The notes under the pieces are model-generated. The model saw only the letters and a program-made list of their open reading frames with translations. It was not told where the DNA came from and did not search any database. Positions 27,082-36,413 of a stretch of DNA of 50,782 nucleotides are shown one piece after another. Made by a program: the position numbers and the translations under genes. Within the stretch, counting starts at the first letter, position 1, and each line of letters begins with the position of its first letter. Source of the stretch: an uncultured Alphaproteobacteria bacterium (lineage in GTDB: Bacteria; Pseudomonadota; Alphaproteobacteria; RF32; CAG-239); assembly GCA_945835885.1 (NCBI GenBank), contig CAMAJR010000004.1, forward strand, positions 1-50,782, written 5' to 3'.

Positions 27082-27744
27082 CTTAAGCATCATATCCCAA
27101 AAATTTAAGCTCAGCCGCATAACCAAAGCTGTGTAAATTTTGATTCCTTCCCACGATTTACTCGCATATGCCAGCATTATGCCGGTTGTCCAAAGGTTTG
27201 CCGCCACAATCGTAATAATCGAAAAAAGATACCCTTCTTTAATGATGTCGGTCTGTTTTGGATGCACCTGCTCAGCCACCGTTACCCAATAATATGCGAT
27301 AAAATAACCGAAAACACCATATACCAGCCAATCTACGTCAATTACACGCAATAAAAACGGCATAATCAGCATATAAAAAAACGCAAAAAGCGGGAAAAAA
27401 TACGGCGATAATGTAATGACCCAGTTACCGCGTCCTTTCAGTTGCATCGAACCGCCGGTTCCATCCGGATTAAGCCGAATACGACCGGCATCGTGAAAAG
27501 TCAGATACGCAAAAAACGTGTGCGTCAATTCGTGCGATATAATCTGCATATTGTGGCAAACATTATAGCCCGCTGTAATCATAGTCACAAAATAAAGCCC
27601 GATTCCGCCGACAAGTGCATAATATTTCGGAGTCATAAAATTAAAATAATCAAATGCCCGAACCAACGCCGGTATCGTCAGCAACAAAAATATTGCCGTC
27701 GGCCATTTCAACCACAATAAAATCAAATCGATATATCTTGCCAT
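27058..27744 (-). CDS. M50-like membrane zinc peptidase
   Basis: The 228-aa protein has about five membrane helices. The second is followed by MQIISHELTHTFFAYLTF with a HExxH zinc motif, and a polar beta stretch GGSMQLKGRGNWVITLSPYFFPL resembles the M50B-type peptidase family. The usual later DG motif is not obvious. These enzymes cut substrates within the membrane. AAAGGA precedes the ATG. Its 3' end overlaps ldcA by 24 bp on the opposite strand. Substrate unknown. Confidence 0.75.
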   Translation of the reverse strand: MARYIDLILLWLKWPTAIFLLLTIPALVRAFDYFNFMTPKYYALVGGIGLYFVTMITAGYNVCHNMQIISHELTHTFFAYLTFHDAGRIRLNPDGTGGSMQLKGRGNWVITLSPYFFPLFAFFYMLIMPFLLRVIDVDWLVYGVFGYFIAYYWVTVAEQVHPKQTDIIKEGYLFSIITIVAANLWTTGIMLAYASKSWEGIKIYTALVMRLSLNFWDMMLKLIIQNLQ

Positions 27745-27820
27745 TTTTTTCCTTTATTAGATAAATATTAACCTAAATATCCTAAAATTTAACTAATGCG
27801 AACGAGCTTAGGAGGGAAAT

Positions 27821-28117
27821 ATGCCGATAGAAGCAAACACATTTGATTTTTTAATCAGTGATGAAGATGAAATTATGCTGATTTTGTATGCGCGCGATAT
27901 TGCACCGGAACAACCAGCCGTTCGCCTGAATCCGACAGATAGAACCATTGAGTTGTATCGACGGATTGATGATGCTTTTACTTTAGAAAATGTCGAAAAT
28001 GATGTTTTTGAACTCCTGAAAAACAATGAAACTCTTTTGGTATGTGAAATATTGCCGACGGAAAATGAAGACGAAACCGAAATCGTTTATACTTACAATG
28101 CACCGATTATTGAATAA
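27821..28117 (+). CDS. 98-aa acidic cytoplasmic protein of unknown function
   Basis: GGAGGGAAAT stands just before the ATG. The small acidic protein looks mixed alpha/beta, with IMLILYARDIA, RTIELYRRIDDAFTLENV and LLVCEILPTENEDETEIVY. No signal, membrane segment or recognised family. It is a single gene followed by a hairpin. Confidence 0.65.
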   Translation: MPIEANTFDFLISDEDEIMLILYARDIAPEQPAVRLNPTDRTIELYRRIDDAFTLENVENDVFELLKNNETLLVCEILPTENEDETEIVYTYNAPIIE

Positions 28118-28172
28118 CATACCTTTTTTATAAAATAATTAAGCAATAGAATCAATATCTTACAAAAAATCT

Positions 28173-28206
28173 TAATTATACATACCTGAATGTATAATTA
28201 TTTTAT
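28173..28206 (+). terminator. AT-rich perfect hairpin, likely terminator
   Basis: An 11-bp arm TAATTATACAT (28173-28183) and its exact complement (28190-28200) flank a 6-nt loop, followed by TTTTATT. It lies 55 nt after the 98-aa gene. It could also be an operator for the next gene. Confidence 0.5.
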
Positions 28207-28264
28207 TGCATTTTTTTCTTTTTGAATTACATATAAATTATAAACTTTTGAAAAGGAGAAAAAA

Positions 28265-28615
28265 ATGAAAAAATTTTTATTTTTAATGTCATTTGCACTG
28301 ATTTTCAGCCCGATGATTGCCCGTGCCGACACGGTTTTGGTTGTTGACCAAAACAATATTGTGCGCCAGCAGATTTATACGCAACCGATGGGGCAACCGG
28401 TTGTTGTTCAACAGCCGGTATATATGCAACCGCAGCAAGTTTATGTGCAACAACCGCCGCAAACAGTTGTTGTGCGCCAACAAGCACCGCGCACATATCA
28501 CTATGACCCGATTGCAACCGGAATGTTAGCCGGCTTTACCGGCGTTGCCATCGGTCATGCCCTGTTCGGACATCATCACCGTCATCACGGCGGTCACCGT
28601 CACCACAGACGCTAA
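28265..28615 (+). CDS. Exported Gln/Pro-rich protein with His-rich tail
   Basis: The 116-aa product has a signal peptide ending IARAD, about 55 residues rich in Gln, Val and Pro (repeated VVVQQP and VYMQPQ), a hydrophobic glycine-containing segment (ATGMLAGFTGVAIGHALFG) and an ending with many His (HHHRHHGG). AAAAGGAG precedes the ATG. The His cluster suggests metal binding at the membrane or cell surface. Not assigned to a named family. Confidence 0.7.
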   Translation: MKKFLFLMSFALIFSPMIARADTVLVVDQNNIVRQQIYTQPMGQPVVVQQPVYMQPQQVYVQQPPQTVVVRQQAPRTYHYDPIATGMLAGFTGVAIGHALFGHHHRHHGGHRHHRR

Positions 28616-28647
28616 AAACAAACTGGGTATATTTCATAATAGTTTCC

Positions 28648-28677
28648 AACCGTCGGCACATTGCCGGCGGTTTTTGT
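28648..28677 (+). terminator. Rho-independent terminator of the His-rich protein gene
   Basis: CCGTCGGC pairs with GCCGGCGG around ACATT, followed by TTTTTG. Confidence 0.85.
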
Positions 28678-28693
28678 ATTTTTGACGTGCAGA

Positions 28694-30088
28694 CTAACGC
28701 GCACCGACCAAAGAAACGGAAGAAATTGTATCACCCATACCGACCAATGTTTTCGGCTTATCGACCAAAATCGTCGGCACCGCGATTAAATCCATATCAT
28801 CATAAGAGGTTATGCCGTTCCGTTCAAGTTCCGGTACAGCCAAATACTGACTCAGCCGATGCATATTATCCTCAGCCACAGCACCGATTTTCATACCGTG
28901 CGCCCACAGCAAATTTTCGCGGTTTTCAATATTGCCCGTTCCGGCTTTAGATGCCGCCACCGTTGCCGCCAACATCATTCCGCGTTTGTTTGCTTCCGGC
29001 GTTATGGTAAAATTCTTATTTTGCACGGTCAGATACATCCCAAAAAAATGCAGTTGCAAACGCGGTGTTTTGAGTTTTTCTTTAAGTTTCAGCAAAATAT
29101 CAAACAACACGGGAACCGGCAGAGTTGCTCCCTCAAGAGCGGCAAACATCTCCGGCTCGGCAACTTCTAACGCATCAAGCGCCTCACGTTCATTCAACCC
29201 AACCGAGTGGACCGCCGGCGCTAACTTATTTATAATCGCCGCACGCACGATTTTATCTTGCGTTGACGCCAATTCTAAATGAATTACGCCATGCGGATTT
29301 TGCTGTTTCCAATGATAAATCAGCGGCAACACTTCATCAATTTTCTGACATCCGCCGCGTTCGGCCGTTAAGGCGTGGAAACCGGACAATATCATATAAT
29401 CAAAGCCGTCTTGATTTAAGTATTTAATAAAACCGTCGTTAATTTTCAGTTCAATATTTGCCGTATCGTATGTGGCAATGAACCGATTCGATTTTGGGCA
29501 AATGTGCGTTTTCTCACCATAAACAAACGCATCTCCGGCATCAAACTCGATAATCTGATGAATCAGCGGCTCGTCATTTGTTTGATTGATTTGACACGCC
29601 TTGCGCGCAGTTCCATCGGCCTCAACCGCAAACAAATTATCCGCATCTACAAATTGTTCCGCCTGCAATCGCGGATGAGAATTGGTGTGCGTCAGCACTT
29701 TTTGCACCCCGGCAACCGCTAACACATTAGCCACAATTCCGGCCTGTCCGCCCATTTGCAAGCGGTCATACCCCAAATTGTCGCGCATCCATTCATAAAC
29801 GGATTTATCTTCACACAACCATTCTTCCGCAATTCCGGATGTAAAACACTTAATAATACCGCGCACCACATCTTTGGGGGTGTTTAATTTTGTTTCGGTA
29901 TTTTGCAAATCCGTTGCGGTCAACCCGACATCATGCGCTAATTGCGCAAGCCGTTCGCCACTGATTTTAACAACCGCGTCAATATTTGTATTAAACGCCG
30001 TTACTGTCCGTTGCACACTCGACATAAGCCGCAGTTGTTCCGGCACAATTTGATACGCGCGCTGCCATATTTCTTGTAATTCGCTCAT
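28694..30088 (-). CDS. ADP-dependent sugar kinase (ADP-phosphofructokinase/glucokinase family)
   Basis: The 464-aa protein matches the ADP-specific sugar kinases best known from archaeal glycolysis, which phosphorylate fructose-6-P or glucose with ADP. Visible family signs are NTNIDAVVKI (33-42), QMGGQAGIVANVLA with GGQAG at 113-117, MILSGFHAL, VHSVGLNEREA and the C-terminal catalytic GMGDTIS (450-456) with Asp453. The full length is kept. Its ATG overlaps the stop of the Mic60-like gene as TAATG, so translation is coupled. In a bacterium this enzyme is unusual and suggests transfer from archaea. Whether the substrate is glucose or fructose-6-P is not predictable. Confidence 0.85.
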   Translation of the reverse strand: MSELQEIWQRAYQIVPEQLRLMSSVQRTVTAFNTNIDAVVKISGERLAQLAHDVGLTATDLQNTETKLNTPKDVVRGIIKCFTSGIAEEWLCEDKSVYEWMRDNLGYDRLQMGGQAGIVANVLAVAGVQKVLTHTNSHPRLQAEQFVDADNLFAVEADGTARKACQINQTNDEPLIHQIIEFDAGDAFVYGEKTHICPKSNRFIATYDTANIELKINDGFIKYLNQDGFDYMILSGFHALTAERGGCQKIDEVLPLIYHWKQQNPHGVIHLELASTQDKIVRAAIINKLAPAVHSVGLNEREALDALEVAEPEMFAALEGATLPVPVLFDILLKLKEKLKTPRLQLHFFGMYLTVQNKNFTITPEANKRGMMLAATVAASKAGTGNIENRENLLWAHGMKIGAVAEDNMHRLSQYLAVPELERNGITSYDDMDLIAVPTILVDKPKTLVGMGDTISSVSLVGAR

Positions 30089-31272
30089 TATTCCGCCGCA
30101 TGTTCCAATTCTTTGAGGCGGATATTGGCAAGCGCATTCATAATCAAACCGCCGGCCGCATTGCTAAATTCTAAATAACGCTCTGTTTGTTCTTTCCATA
30201 CGTTTAACGGTTTTGAATCAATTTTACTGTATTTTTCGCTGGTTTTGAGTGCATTCAAAGCATCTTGTAACCGTCCCTCATGCACTAAATCGAAAACTTC
30301 ATCATTTTGCGCGGTAAATACCGGTTTTTTCTCAATTTTTCTAACCATAATTGATTGTTTGACCCATTCCCAAGCACTATTATACCAATGGCGCGTTTCA
30401 ACTTTTTTAACCGGCTCGGTGCTGACTTTTGTTCGTGCTTCATTAAGTTCGGCAAAAATTTTATCAAAACTGCGAATCAGCTGATGCTTGCCGACAATGT
30501 CGGTGTTAGCAAAATTACGCATAACGCGCACATAGTCTTCCGCCAATTCATTACCGCGCGCCAATATCTGCAACACTTCCGCCTCATAAGCAAAACTTAT
30601 GCCCTGTTCTGCCAAATCACGCACAATAATGGCACCGCTTGCCAATAAAACTTCCTGTGTTTTCTTTTCGCCTGCCGCAAGTGCCGAAAATTCGGATGCA
30701 AGCAACGCTTGTTTTTCTGCCGTATCTGTGTTTTCTGCTGTTTCATCGGCATTTTTGGTTTCGGTTTCAGGCGCTTGCTGTGTCAAATAAGATAACATCT
30801 CTTCACGCAATGCGGTAATTTTTTGATTCAGCTGATTTTCACTGATACCGGCAGCTTTTTCAACAATCGGTCGTTCTTTAAGCGCTGTCACTTCGCGATT
30901 AAGCCCTTTGACACGAGCGTCCAAAGCTTCAAGTTTTGCATCATAAGCCGCTTGCATTTGTTGCAAACTTTCGGCATTGAGTTTTTTGGTTTGTTCCAAC
31001 TGCATCGCCAAAGCCGCTACCCCGCCAAGCAACAACAAAAAGATAACAAAGATAAACTTGCGCCCGCCGTGATGTTTTTTATGCGGAGGTTCATCCGGTC
31101 TCGGCTCTTTGTGCGGCGGTTCCGGCTTTTTCGGTGCCTCTTTTGCATCCTTTTTTTTCGGATTTGGCAACGTTTCAACCTGTTCCGGCTGCGCAACTTC
31201 CGCTGTTTTTTCCGGCGCATCAATCATGTCTTTATTTGCATTCAAATCGGATTTATTCTCATTTTTAGCCAT
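30088..31272 (-). CDS. Mic60/mitofilin-like inner-membrane protein (COG4223)
   Basis: The 394-aa product has a disordered Lys/Pro/Glu-rich cytosolic part with KPEPPHKEPRPDEPPHKK, one membrane helix (about 73-90), a coiled coil (QLEQTKKLNAE to ALKERP) and a helical C-terminus including LVHEGRLQDALNALKT. This order is that of alphaproteobacterial Mic60 homologues, which in many genomes also lie next to tsaD and heme genes; here tsaD is divergent but heme genes are absent. ATG 31272 has AAGGA 7 nt upstream. The ADP-dependent kinase follows in the same transcript. Confidence 0.7.
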   Translation of the reverse strand: MAKNENKSDLNANKDMIDAPEKTAEVAQPEQVETLPNPKKKDAKEAPKKPEPPHKEPRPDEPPHKKHHGGRKFIFVIFLLLLGGVAALAMQLEQTKKLNAESLQQMQAAYDAKLEALDARVKGLNREVTALKERPIVEKAAGISENQLNQKITALREEMLSYLTQQAPETETKNADETAENTDTAEKQALLASEFSALAAGEKKTQEVLLASGAIIVRDLAEQGISFAYEAEVLQILARGNELAEDYVRVMRNFANTDIVGKHQLIRSFDKIFAELNEARTKVSTEPVKKVETRHWYNSAWEWVKQSIMVRKIEKKPVFTAQNDEVFDLVHEGRLQDALNALKTSEKYSKIDSKPLNVWKEQTERYLEFSNAAGGLIMNALANIRLKELEHAAE

Positions 31273-31372
31273 ATTCATATCCTTTTTCTTGACATTTTGC
31301 CTCAATCTATTTCATATATTTATAACAAAAAAAATTTAAAGTGAACAACAAAATCATTTTATGGGAAAAACA

Positions 31373-32449
31373 ATGATTGTTTTAGGGATAGAAAGCAGTT
31401 GTGACGACACCGGTGCCGCCATTGTGACCGACAGCAAAGAAATTTTGGGCGAGGCACTGCAATCGCAAGAAGAACACAAGCAATACGGTGGGGTTGTGCC
31501 GGAAATTGCGGCACGCGCTCATTTAGAGCATATCGACGAGATTGTATCACTTTGTTTGCAACGTGCGCATACGGAGCTTAAAGACATTGATGCCGTAGCC
31601 GCTTCGTGCGGGCCGGGCCTTATTGGCGGTGTTGTGGTCGGAGCAATGGCGGCAAAGGCGTTGGCACTTGCACTCAACAAGCCGTTTGTCGCGGTTAATC
31701 ACTTAGAAGGACACGCTTTGTGCGCTCGTATTGCCAATGATGTTCAATTTCCGTATTTACTTTTGCTCGTTTCCGGCGGACATTGTCAGATTCTCGTGGT
31801 CAAGAATGTCGGCGATTATGAGCGGCTCGGCACCACAATTGACGATGCCGCCGGTGAAGCATTTGACAAGGTCGCCAAAATGCTTGGGCTCGGCTATCCG
31901 GGCGGACCGATGATTGAAAAAATGGCGGCAATCGGTGATGATTCGCGCTTTACGTTACCGCGTCCGCTCTTAAATTCCGGCGACTATAATTTATCTTTTT
32001 CGGGATTGAAAACCGCCGTGCGCAAAATTATCGAATCATACGCAACCGACGGTGTGTTAGAACACGCTATTCTTCCCAAACAGGATATTGCCGATGTATG
32101 CGCCTGTTTTCAAATGACGGCGACCGATTGTTTGGTGCGCAAACTTGAGCGTGCGATTAAATATTTTAAGCAAAAATACCCCAACGGCGAACATTTGGTT
32201 GTTTCGGGCGGTGTTGCCTCCAACACATATTTACGCAACGCTCTCAAAAAACTTGCCGCCGACAATGACCTGGACTTTGCCGCACCGCCGATTCGTTTTT
32301 GCACGGATAACGGCGTAATGGTCGCTTGGGCCGGTTTAGAGCGTTATCGCGCCGGCTATACCGACTCACTCGATTTTAAGCCGCGTCCGCGTTGGCCTTT
32401 AGATGAAACCGCGCCGAAAGCACCCGGTGCCGGAGGCGTTAAAGCATGA
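31373..32449 (+). CDS. tsaD: tRNA threonylcarbamoyladenosine synthase subunit TsaD
   Basis: TsaD transfers the threonylcarbamoyl group to A37 of tRNAs reading ANN codons. The protein has GIESSCDDTGAA at the start, the metal-binding NHLEGH, LLVSGGHCQILV, DDAAGEAFDKVAKMLGLGYPGG and the late FCTDNGVMVAWAG. ATG 31373 with GGGA upstream gives 358 aa and the normal N-terminus; ATG 31361 in the same frame adds four residues but has no ribosome site. nth overlaps the stop by 4 bp. Confidence 0.97.
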   Translation: MIVLGIESSCDDTGAAIVTDSKEILGEALQSQEEHKQYGGVVPEIAARAHLEHIDEIVSLCLQRAHTELKDIDAVAASCGPGLIGGVVVGAMAAKALALALNKPFVAVNHLEGHALCARIANDVQFPYLLLLVSGGHCQILVVKNVGDYERLGTTIDDAAGEAFDKVAKMLGLGYPGGPMIEKMAAIGDDSRFTLPRPLLNSGDYNLSFSGLKTAVRKIIESYATDGVLEHAILPKQDIADVCACFQMTATDCLVRKLERAIKYFKQKYPNGEHLVVSGGVASNTYLRNALKKLAADNDLDFAAPPIRFCTDNGVMVAWAGLERYRAGYTDSLDFKPRPRWPLDETAPKAPGAGGVKA

Positions 32450-33087
32450 CACGCGCTAAAGCCGAAATTATTGAGATAATGAAGATTTTTGAACGTGAAA
32501 ATCCAAATCCGCAGTGCGAACTTAATTTTCATAATCCCTACACATTGCTTGTTGCCGTGATGCTTTCGGCACAAAGCACCGACAAAGGAGTCAATAAAGC
32601 CACCGCAGAGTTATTCAAAATCGCCGATTCGCCGCAAAAAATGCTAAAACTCGGCGAAGAAAAACTTAAATCGCACATCAAAACCATCGGGCTTTTTAAC
32701 AACAAAGCCAAAAATATTATATTGATGAGTAAGCAACTTATTGATGATTTTGACGGTAAAGTGCCTGCCGACCGCGACACTTTGACCACACTCGCCGGTG
32801 TCGGCCGCAAAACCGCCAATGTTGTCATGAATGTTTGGTTTCATCAGCCGACTTTGGCGGTTGATACACACGTTATGCGAATTGCCCACCGGCTTGACTT
32901 CAGTCGCGGAAAGACCCCGCTTGAAATTGAGCAGGACTTAATGCGTGTTTTACCGCCTGAACTTGTTATCAATACAAATCATTGGCTTGTGTTGTTCGGA
33001 CGATATATTTGCAAAGCACAAAAACCGCTGTGTTTACAATGCCCGATTTATGACTATTGCCAAAGCCGAGACAAACAGCCGCGCTAA
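32446..33087 (+). CDS. nth: Endonuclease III
   Basis: Nth is a bifunctional DNA glycosylase/AP lyase for oxidised pyrimidines. The 213-aa protein has the helix-hairpin-helix LAGVGRKTANVV with catalytic Lys, VDTHVMR with catalytic Asp, and a [4Fe-4S] cluster at the C-terminus (CKAQKPLCLQCPIYDYC, spacing C-x6-C-x2-C-x5-C). The ATGA overlap with tsaD shows one operon. Confidence 0.97.
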   Translation: MTRAKAEIIEIMKIFERENPNPQCELNFHNPYTLLVAVMLSAQSTDKGVNKATAELFKIADSPQKMLKLGEEKLKSHIKTIGLFNNKAKNIILMSKQLIDDFDGKVPADRDTLTTLAGVGRKTANVVMNVWFHQPTLAVDTHVMRIAHRLDFSRGKTPLEIEQDLMRVLPPELVINTNHWLVLFGRYICKAQKPLCLQCPIYDYCQSRDKQPR

Positions 33088-33099
33088 ACTTAGCCGTAA

Positions 33100-33666
33100 T
33101 TACAACCTTATTAACTCAAGTGCAATCTCGCGTGACATTTGATGCATTGCATCCGATTCGGCCTCGACCAAATCGGCAATACTTTTACCTTTGGTCACAG
33201 CCGTATAAATGCCCTGCCCGCGCTTTACAATATCGCCTTTTTTGTTTGTAATATTCCACCAAGCCGAAAGCATAACCTTATCGCCCAGATACGCCTCTAT
33301 GCGGTTAATCTCGACATTAACGCTGTATTGCATGGTATTACTGTCAAAATAAGTGCGTTTAATATAAGATTTCGGCAAATAGGCCATCAAATCATTAGTT
33401 AAGGTTGATTGCAATACTTCCGGCAACACTTCGGCCCAGCGATGAAACTCTAAAATCTGCACTTCGGAAGAATCTTTATCATACACCACCATTTGCGCCT
33501 TATCAAGCATATCTGGCACTTTAACGCGAGTCACCGCCACATTAAGCACCTTATCCGATACCGCAGGCAAACCGCCGCTGTTCATCACATAAAATTGCGA
33601 CTGCGGCGAACGGAAACTGCATGCACCAAGCACCATAACCAACATACAAATCAATATCTTTTTCAT
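33100..33666 (-). CDS. PqiC-like ABC-transport auxiliary lipoprotein
   Basis: The 188-aa product starts at ATG 33666, with AAGGAG upstream, and has a lipoprotein signal ending LGAC. The mature part follows the PqiC/DUF330 pattern: QFYVMNSG, VAVTRVKVPDMLDKAQMVVYDKDSSEVQILEFHRWAEVL, read in parts, and the C-terminal GIYTAVTKGKS. Such lipoproteins sit in the outer membrane and receive the lipid tunnel from the MCE protein encoded just upstream. It is the last gene of the eight-gene unit. Confidence 0.85.
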   Translation of the reverse strand: MKKILICMLVMVLGACSFRSPQSQFYVMNSGGLPAVSDKVLNVAVTRVKVPDMLDKAQMVVYDKDSSEVQILEFHRWAEVLPEVLQSTLTNDLMAYLPKSYIKRTYFDSNTMQYSVNVEINRIEAYLGDKVMLSAWWNITNKKGDIVKRGQGIYTAVTKGKSIADLVEAESDAMHQMSREIALELIRL

Positions 33667-33667
33667 T

Positions 33668-34534
33668 TTATTTCTCCTTTCCCTGAACAATCGCTTCCGG
33701 ATGACGTTCCAAATAATCCGTCAAATTCTTCATCGAGCGACTGACTTTAGAAATTTCTTCCAATGTATTGTTGACATTATCCATTATTTTTGCCGTTTTA
33801 CCCCTGTTATTATCGATAGCATCATCGATTTTAGAGGCAATTTTATTCACATTACGCAGCAAATCCGGCAGATTTTTATTTAAGTTATCAATGAGCACAT
33901 TCAAATTGGCTATCGTTTTCGGCGTTGAATCATTCAAAGAAGATGTCATTTTGTTCAGATTCTCCAAAATCAACGGAATATTCTCGTCAACCTTGTCGAT
34001 TAAATTACCCAATCGGGCAATGGTATCTTGCAACGGAATATCTTCTAAATCTTTTGAAATTTGGGCAAAAGACGAATAAATTGTCGGAATCTCCGGATAC
34101 TTTCCTGTCCCGCGATAAACTACCGGTGTTTTATCGTCCATAATCAGTTCAATCATCAGCTGTCCGGTCAAAAAATTTGACGTAATCAGACGCGCGCGCA
34201 ACCCTTTATCAATAAGTCTTTTCAACAGGTCATCACTTTCACCGTATGCTGTTACGGACTTATTATCATTAAATGTCATATACACCGATGTTTTAAATGT
34301 TCCTTTTTCCAAATTGGCGAGCAAACGAATTTTCACCACATTACCGATTTTAACACCCTGCAACAATACCGGAGAACCGACGCTGAGGCCGCGAATTGAC
34401 TCATCAAAATACATGATAATCATATCTTCATTATTTTCGGTGAATTTTTGTTTGATAAAGTAACCGACGATACAACCGAAGCATATCATACCGATTAGCA
34501 CAAAAAGCCCTGTCAATTTATAGGTTTTATTCAT
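33668..34534 (-). CDS. mlaD: MCE-domain lipid-transport protein (MlaD-type)
   Basis: The 288-aa protein has a membrane helix (about residues 9-27), one MCE domain (DESIRGLSVGSPVLLQGVKIG, LITSNFLTGQLMIELIM) and a long helical coiled part rich in Asn and Asp heptads (LIDKVDENIPLILENL, LNVLIDNLNKNLP). This longer form may build an extended needle-like channel toward the outer membrane. It overlaps the ATPase gene by 4 bp and is followed by the PqiC-like lipoprotein. Confidence 0.92.
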   Translation of the reverse strand: MNKTYKLTGLFVLIGMICFGCIVGYFIKQKFTENNEDMIIMYFDESIRGLSVGSPVLLQGVKIGNVVKIRLLANLEKGTFKTSVYMTFNDNKSVTAYGESDDLLKRLIDKGLRARLITSNFLTGQLMIELIMDDKTPVVYRGTGKYPEIPTIYSSFAQISKDLEDIPLQDTIARLGNLIDKVDENIPLILENLNKMTSSLNDSTPKTIANLNVLIDNLNKNLPDLLRNVNKIASKIDDAIDNNRGKTAKIMDNVNNTLEEISKVSRSMKNLTDYLERHPEAIVQGKEK

Positions 34535-35289
34535 TTTTTCTTCTCTCCTCGCGTTAAGAATTCAGACACCTCTTTGTTCGGCGGATTTTTCAGCAATTCT
34601 CTCGGATTGCCCTTTGCCATAATCGTTTTGGTATTTGCATCCAAAAAAATCGAATTGGTGCCGATGGCAAAAATCGATGCCAGTTCATGCGTCACAACCA
34701 CAATCGTTGTCCCTAAACTGCGATTGATTTCGATAATCAAATCGTCCAAATTATGTGAGCTTATCGGGTCCAAACCGGCCGACGGCTCATCAAAATACAC
34801 AATATCCGGGTCAAGCGCCAATGCCCGTGCCAAACCGGCACGTTTTTTCATCCCGCCGCTGATTTCGGAGGGATAAAAATCACCGAACCCCTTTAAGCCG
34901 ACCAACGCTAACTTTAATTCCGCCAATTCTCTGATTGTCTGCGGTGAATAATCCGAATATTGTTGCAAAGGCAACATAATATTTTCAGCCAATGTCATCG
35001 AACTGAACAATGCCCCGCTTTGATACAATATTCCTGATTTTTCGCGGATTCGCTGCACTTCTTCGCGTTTGGCCGTTACCATATCGACGCCGTTAATAAT
35101 CACTGTGCCTTTCAACGGCTCAATCAACCCCGTCAATACGCGCAACATACTACTCTTACCGCAACCACTGCCGCCCATTATAATGAAAATATCACCCTTA
35201 TTAACTTGATAATCAGCATCGTGCAACAGCACATAATCACCGTAACCGACACTCAAGTTTTTAGCTTCTATGGCAATCTCATTTTTCAT
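34531..35289 (-). CDS. mlaF: MCE transporter ATPase (MlaF-like)
   Basis: The 252-aa ATPase has Walker A GGSGCGKSS, Q-loop YQSGALFSSMTLAENI, signature ISGGMKKRAGLARALA, Walker B IVYFDEPSAGLDP and switch His in VVTHELASI. The signature and SAGLDPISS are typical of MlaF. ATG 35289 overlaps the permease stop (ATGA), so the longer open frame upstream is not used. Confidence 0.95.
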   Translation of the reverse strand: MKNEIAIEAKNLSVGYGDYVLLHDADYQVNKGDIFIIMGGSGCGKSSMLRVLTGLIEPLKGTVIINGVDMVTAKREEVQRIREKSGILYQSGALFSSMTLAENIMLPLQQYSDYSPQTIRELAELKLALVGLKGFGDFYPSEISGGMKKRAGLARALALDPDIVYFDEPSAGLDPISSHNLDDLIIEINRSLGTTIVVVTHELASIFAIGTNSIFLDANTKTIMAKGNPRELLKNPPNKEVSEFLTRGEKKK

Positions 35290-36413
35290 ATTCCGAGCTC
35301 CATACAAATAACGGTAATAATACCGGTTGCCACAATCATCCAAACAATAGCTCTGACCACGGATTGTGTTGTTGCCACACCCACACTGTCAGCGTCGCGA
35401 CCGCAATTCAAGCCGCTGTAACAACCGCATACCGCGATGATAATACCAAAACAAAAGCCGTGAAACACACCGACTAAAAAGTTCTCCAAATTAAAAGCAT
35501 TAAAGGCATATTTCCAATATTCCTGATACGGCAAATCCATCATAAATACACCGACAAACGCACCGCCAATCATTCCCATAAAATCGGCAAGAATCGTCAA
35601 AATCGGCATTGCAATCAAAAGAGCGAGCAACCGCGGCAGCACCAAAAAGTCTATTTTAGATAACCCCATTGTCTGCAACGCATCAAGTTCTTCATTAACC
35701 TGCATTGTGCCGATAGTCGCCGCGTATGACGAACCGGTGCGGCCGGCCATAATAATTCCGACCATAATCGCACCCATAATCCGGCACATTCCGATAGTGA
35801 CCAAACTCGCCACATAAATCTGCGCGCCGAATGTTTGCAACTGAATTGCGCCGACAAATGCCAAAATCAAGCCGACCAAAAAGCTGATAAGCGATACAAT
35901 ACCGATTGACTTTGGTCCGCAATCTTCCAATGCCGCGCAAAAATCAATCCGGCGCATAATCGAGCGAAACGTAAAGAAACGCCCGACAGCACTGCCTATT
36001 TTACCTAAAAAATCCATGACATCTGAAGTTTTTTGTAAAATATCCAGCGTATTTTTACCCAACTTTTCCAAAAAAGGTAATTTTTTTCCGCCGCCATGCG
36101 TCGGTTTGCGGTCAACAGCATAAGCCAACCCGACCAAATCACGCACATTTTGCGGCATCGCCGAAATATCACACTCTATTCCGCGACTTTGCGCCAAACC
36201 GACCACGCCATACATCACCGCCAAAAAAGACGAATCCCATTGTCCGATTCCATCGGCAACAAAATTAATCTTTGTAATGTTTGTCGATAATTCTTTTTGT
36301 AAATTTTGCAAAAAAGCGGCACTGTCATAATTCAGAATCGGACCGGCGACAACGATATTAAATTCGTTGTCGAAAGTCTGCAAAACAAGGTTATTTTCCG
36401 TTTCTTTCCGCAT
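35286..36413 (-). CDS. mlaE: MCE transporter permease with N-terminal STAS domain (MlaE-like)
   Basis: The 375-aa protein has a STAS domain in residues 1-100 (FNIVVAGPILNYDSAAFLQ, WDSSFLAVMYGV), which in E. coli is the separate protein MlaB, and then the MlaE permease with GRTGSSYAATIGTMQVNEELDALQTMG and five membrane helices. It is therefore a MlaB-MlaE fusion. ATG 36413 is inside the yacG 3' end (23-bp overlap). The fused layout occurs in other alphaproteobacteria. Confidence 0.93.
   Translation of the reverse strand: MRKETENNLVLQTFDNEFNIVVAGPILNYDSAAFLQNLQKELSTNITKINFVADGIGQWDSSFLAVMYGVVGLAQSRGIECDISAMPQNVRDLVGLAYAVDRKPTHGGGKKLPFLEKLGKNTLDILQKTSDVMDFLGKIGSAVGRFFTFRSIMRRIDFCAALEDCGPKSIGIVSLISFLVGLILAFVGAIQLQTFGAQIYVASLVTIGMCRIMGAIMVGIIMAGRTGSSYAATIGTMQVNEELDALQTMGLSKIDFLVLPRLLALLIAMPILTILADFMGMIGGAFVGVFMMDLPYQEYWKYAFNAFNLENFLVGVFHGFCFGIIIAVCGCYSGLNCGRDADSVGVATTQSVVRAIVWMIVATGIITVICMELGI

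Noticed and set aside
30823..31344. Plus-strand frame of 173 codons antisense to the Mic60-like gene
   Set aside because: Its Phe/Arg-rich product is the complement of the Lys/Glu-rich coding strand, and no ribosome site is visible.
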